34,341 nucleotides of DNA. It comes from Planctomycetota bacterium. GTDB taxonomy: Bacteria; Planctomycetota; Phycisphaerae; Phycisphaerales; SM1A02. This document shows, one piece after another, positions 33,205 to 34,341 of the stretch. The stretch is from assembly GCA_022560875.1 (NCBI GenBank), contig JADFSH010000024.1, positions 1 to 34,341 of the forward strand. The letters are read 5' to 3'. A program made the position numbers and the translations under genes. Under the pieces are notes generated by a model. It saw only the letters and a program-made list of their open reading frames with translations, did no database searches and was not told the origin of the DNA. Position 1 is the stretch's first letter. Each line of letters opens with the position of its first letter.

Positions 33205-34341
33205 ATGACGACGACAGCCCCGGTCATGCATGAATTTCTCGCCACCCTCGGCATCCAGGACACGAATCCCGGTGGTTTTGCCGGCGAGTGGATCGGCTCC
33301 GGCCCCGAACTCGAGGTCATCACCCCCGTGGACGGCTCACGCATCGCGACCGTCCAACAGGTGACCGAGGATGAATACGACCAGATCGTCAACCGCGCCC
33401 ACGAGGCGTTTCTCGTCTGGCGGACGTTTCCCGCGCCCAAGCGAGGCGAGGTGGTGCGCCAACTCGGCAACAAGCTTCGCGAATTGAAGAGCGAACTCAG
33501 CCAGCTCGTCACCCTCGAAATGGGCAAGATCATCGCCGAAGGTGAGGGCGAAGTGCAGGAGATGATCGACATCTGTGATTTCGCGGTCGGGCTTTCCCGG
33601 CAGTTGTACGGCCTGACCATGCACTCCGAGCGACCCGAACACAGGATGTACGAGCAATGGCATCCGCTCGGGGTCGTGGGCGTGATCAGCGCCTTCAACT
33701 TCCCGGTTGCGGTCTGGAGCTGGAACACCGCGATCGCGGCGGTGTGCGGCGACAGTTCGCTGTGGAAGCCCTCGAGCCACACGCCGCTCACCGCCATCGC
33801 CTGCACGAAGATCGCCCAACAGGTGGCGATCGAAAATTCCATCGACCCCGCGGTCTTCTCGCTCGTGGTCGGCAAGGGCTCCACGGTCGGCGACCGGCTG
33901 CTGCACGACAGGAAGGTGCCGCTCGTGTCCGCCACGGGCAGTTGCACGATGGGTTATCGCGTGGCCCAGGTGGTCGGCAAGCGGTTGGGCCGGACCATTC
34001 TCGAACTGGGCGGCAACAACGCCATCATCGTCACCCCCCATGCGAATCTCGACATCGCGCTTCCCGGCATCCTCTTCGGGGCGGTCGGCACGGCGGGGCA
34101 GCGCTGCACCTCAACCCGACGCATCATTGTCCACGAGTCAATCAAGGATGAATTCGTCAGCCGTCTCGTGAAAGCCTACGAGGGGATCAACATCGGCGAC
34201 CCGCGCGAAGCCGACACCCTCATGGGGCCGCTCGTCACTCTCGGCGCCGTTGACGACATGATGAACGCCATCGAAATCATCAAGAAAGAGGGCGGCGAGA
34301 TCCTCTATGGCGGCGAAAAACTGGATGGACCCGACTACCCG
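33205..34341 (+). CDS. Aldehyde dehydrogenase, ALDH7/AASADH type (3' end outside window)
   Basis: NAD(P)-dependent oxidation of an aldehyde to a carboxylate. 379 residues are visible and the frame runs off the right edge. The cofactor segment ISAFNFPVAVWSWN, the general-base E267 in ELGGNNA and the catalytic C301 in GTAGQRCTSTRR are present; the ELGGNNA and GQRCTSTRR forms are typical of the alpha-aminoadipic semialdehyde dehydrogenase group (ALDH7). The start has AGGT about seven bases upstream. The divergent neighbour is an aminotransferase, which fits lysine or related amino acid breakdown. Family call strong; exact aldehyde inferred. Confidence 0.92.
   Translation, partial: MTTTAPVMHEFLATLGIQDTNPGGFAGEWIGSGPELEVITPVDGSRIATVQQVTEDEYDQIVNRAHEAFLVWRTFPAPKRGEVVRQLGNKLRELKSELSQLVTLEMGKIIAEGEGEVQEMIDICDFAVGLSRQLYGLTMHSERPEHRMYEQWHPLGVVGVISAFNFPVAVWSWNTAIAAVCGDSSLWKPSSHTPLTAIACTKIAQQVAIENSIDPAVFSLVVGKGSTVGDRLLHDRKVPLVSATGSCTMGYRVAQVVGKRLGRTILELGGNNAIIVTPHANLDIALPGILFGAVGTAGQRCTSTRRIIVHESIKDEFVSRLVKAYEGINIGDPREADTLMGPLVTLGAVDDMMNAIEIIKKEGGEILYGGEKLDGPDYP

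Noticed and set aside
33018-33947. Minus-strand extension of the aminotransferase to 729 residues
   Set aside because: The added part is a shadow of the opposite-strand aldehyde dehydrogenase gene; family homology begins soon after the ATG at 33017.

Overview
The window looks like a chromosomal segment of a Planctomycetota bacterium, most likely of the Phycisphaerae type. Two secreted proteins end in paired dockerin-like tags of the form VNVTDLLALLAAWG followed by a C-terminal Cys-Pro, a tag style I associate with that group. Other pointers are the eukaryote-type glycyl-tRNA synthetase, the mid-to-high GC content with GTG/TTG starts, and flagellar genes on the same strand as a type IV pilus / type II secretion-like cluster. 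Almost everything is on the + strand. Both ends cut through genes.

Layout. (1) 1-2661: the 3' part of a glycyl-tRNA synthetase gene and a PLP-dependent threonine/serine dehydratase-like gene, separated by a palindrome-rich gap. (2) 2819-7138: two exported proteins with dockerin-like tails, an M23 metallopeptidase and a seven-blade FG-GAP propeller joined to a metzincin-type zinc protease. (3) 7342-8259: a diacylglycerol-kinase-family lipid kinase. (4) 8393-21459: a flagellar run motA-motB-fliL-fliN-fliO-fliP-fliQ-fliR-flhB-flhA-flhF-flhG, then an unknown two-helix membrane protein and the sigma-28-type factor fliA. It holds the stator, a switch protein, the whole membrane export gate and the placement/number regulators FlhF and FlhG. 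fliM is not in its usual place between fliL and fliN. (5) 21699-30442: a PilZ protein, a PilB/GspE ATPase, a PilC/GspF platform protein, a major pseudopilin, four minor pseudopilins, a PilM-PilN (GspL-like) fusion, PilO/GspM and PilP/GspC. No secretin or prepilin peptidase lies in the window. (6) 30699-31424: an orphan lipoprotein. (7) 31758-34341: a class I aminotransferase on the minus strand, divergent from an ALDH7-type aldehyde dehydrogenase cut by the window end.

How the genes fit together. Region 4 builds and places the flagellum. Region 5 is an envelope-spanning pseudopilus machine that appears wired to c-di-GMP through PilZ and perhaps the N-terminal domain of the ATPase. Region 2 gives two tagged exported hydrolases.

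The strongest oddity is flhF. It is split by a one-base deficit in one unit of a C-rich 12-bp tandem repeat that encodes the linker between its B and NG domains. Restoring one C rejoins a full FlhF. Other items worth a look are an NPEH in place of NPTH in FlhB, a G8 tract at the fliO-fliP junction, an AT-rich segment in the synthetase where the zinc knuckle should be, and large inverted repeats at gene ends.
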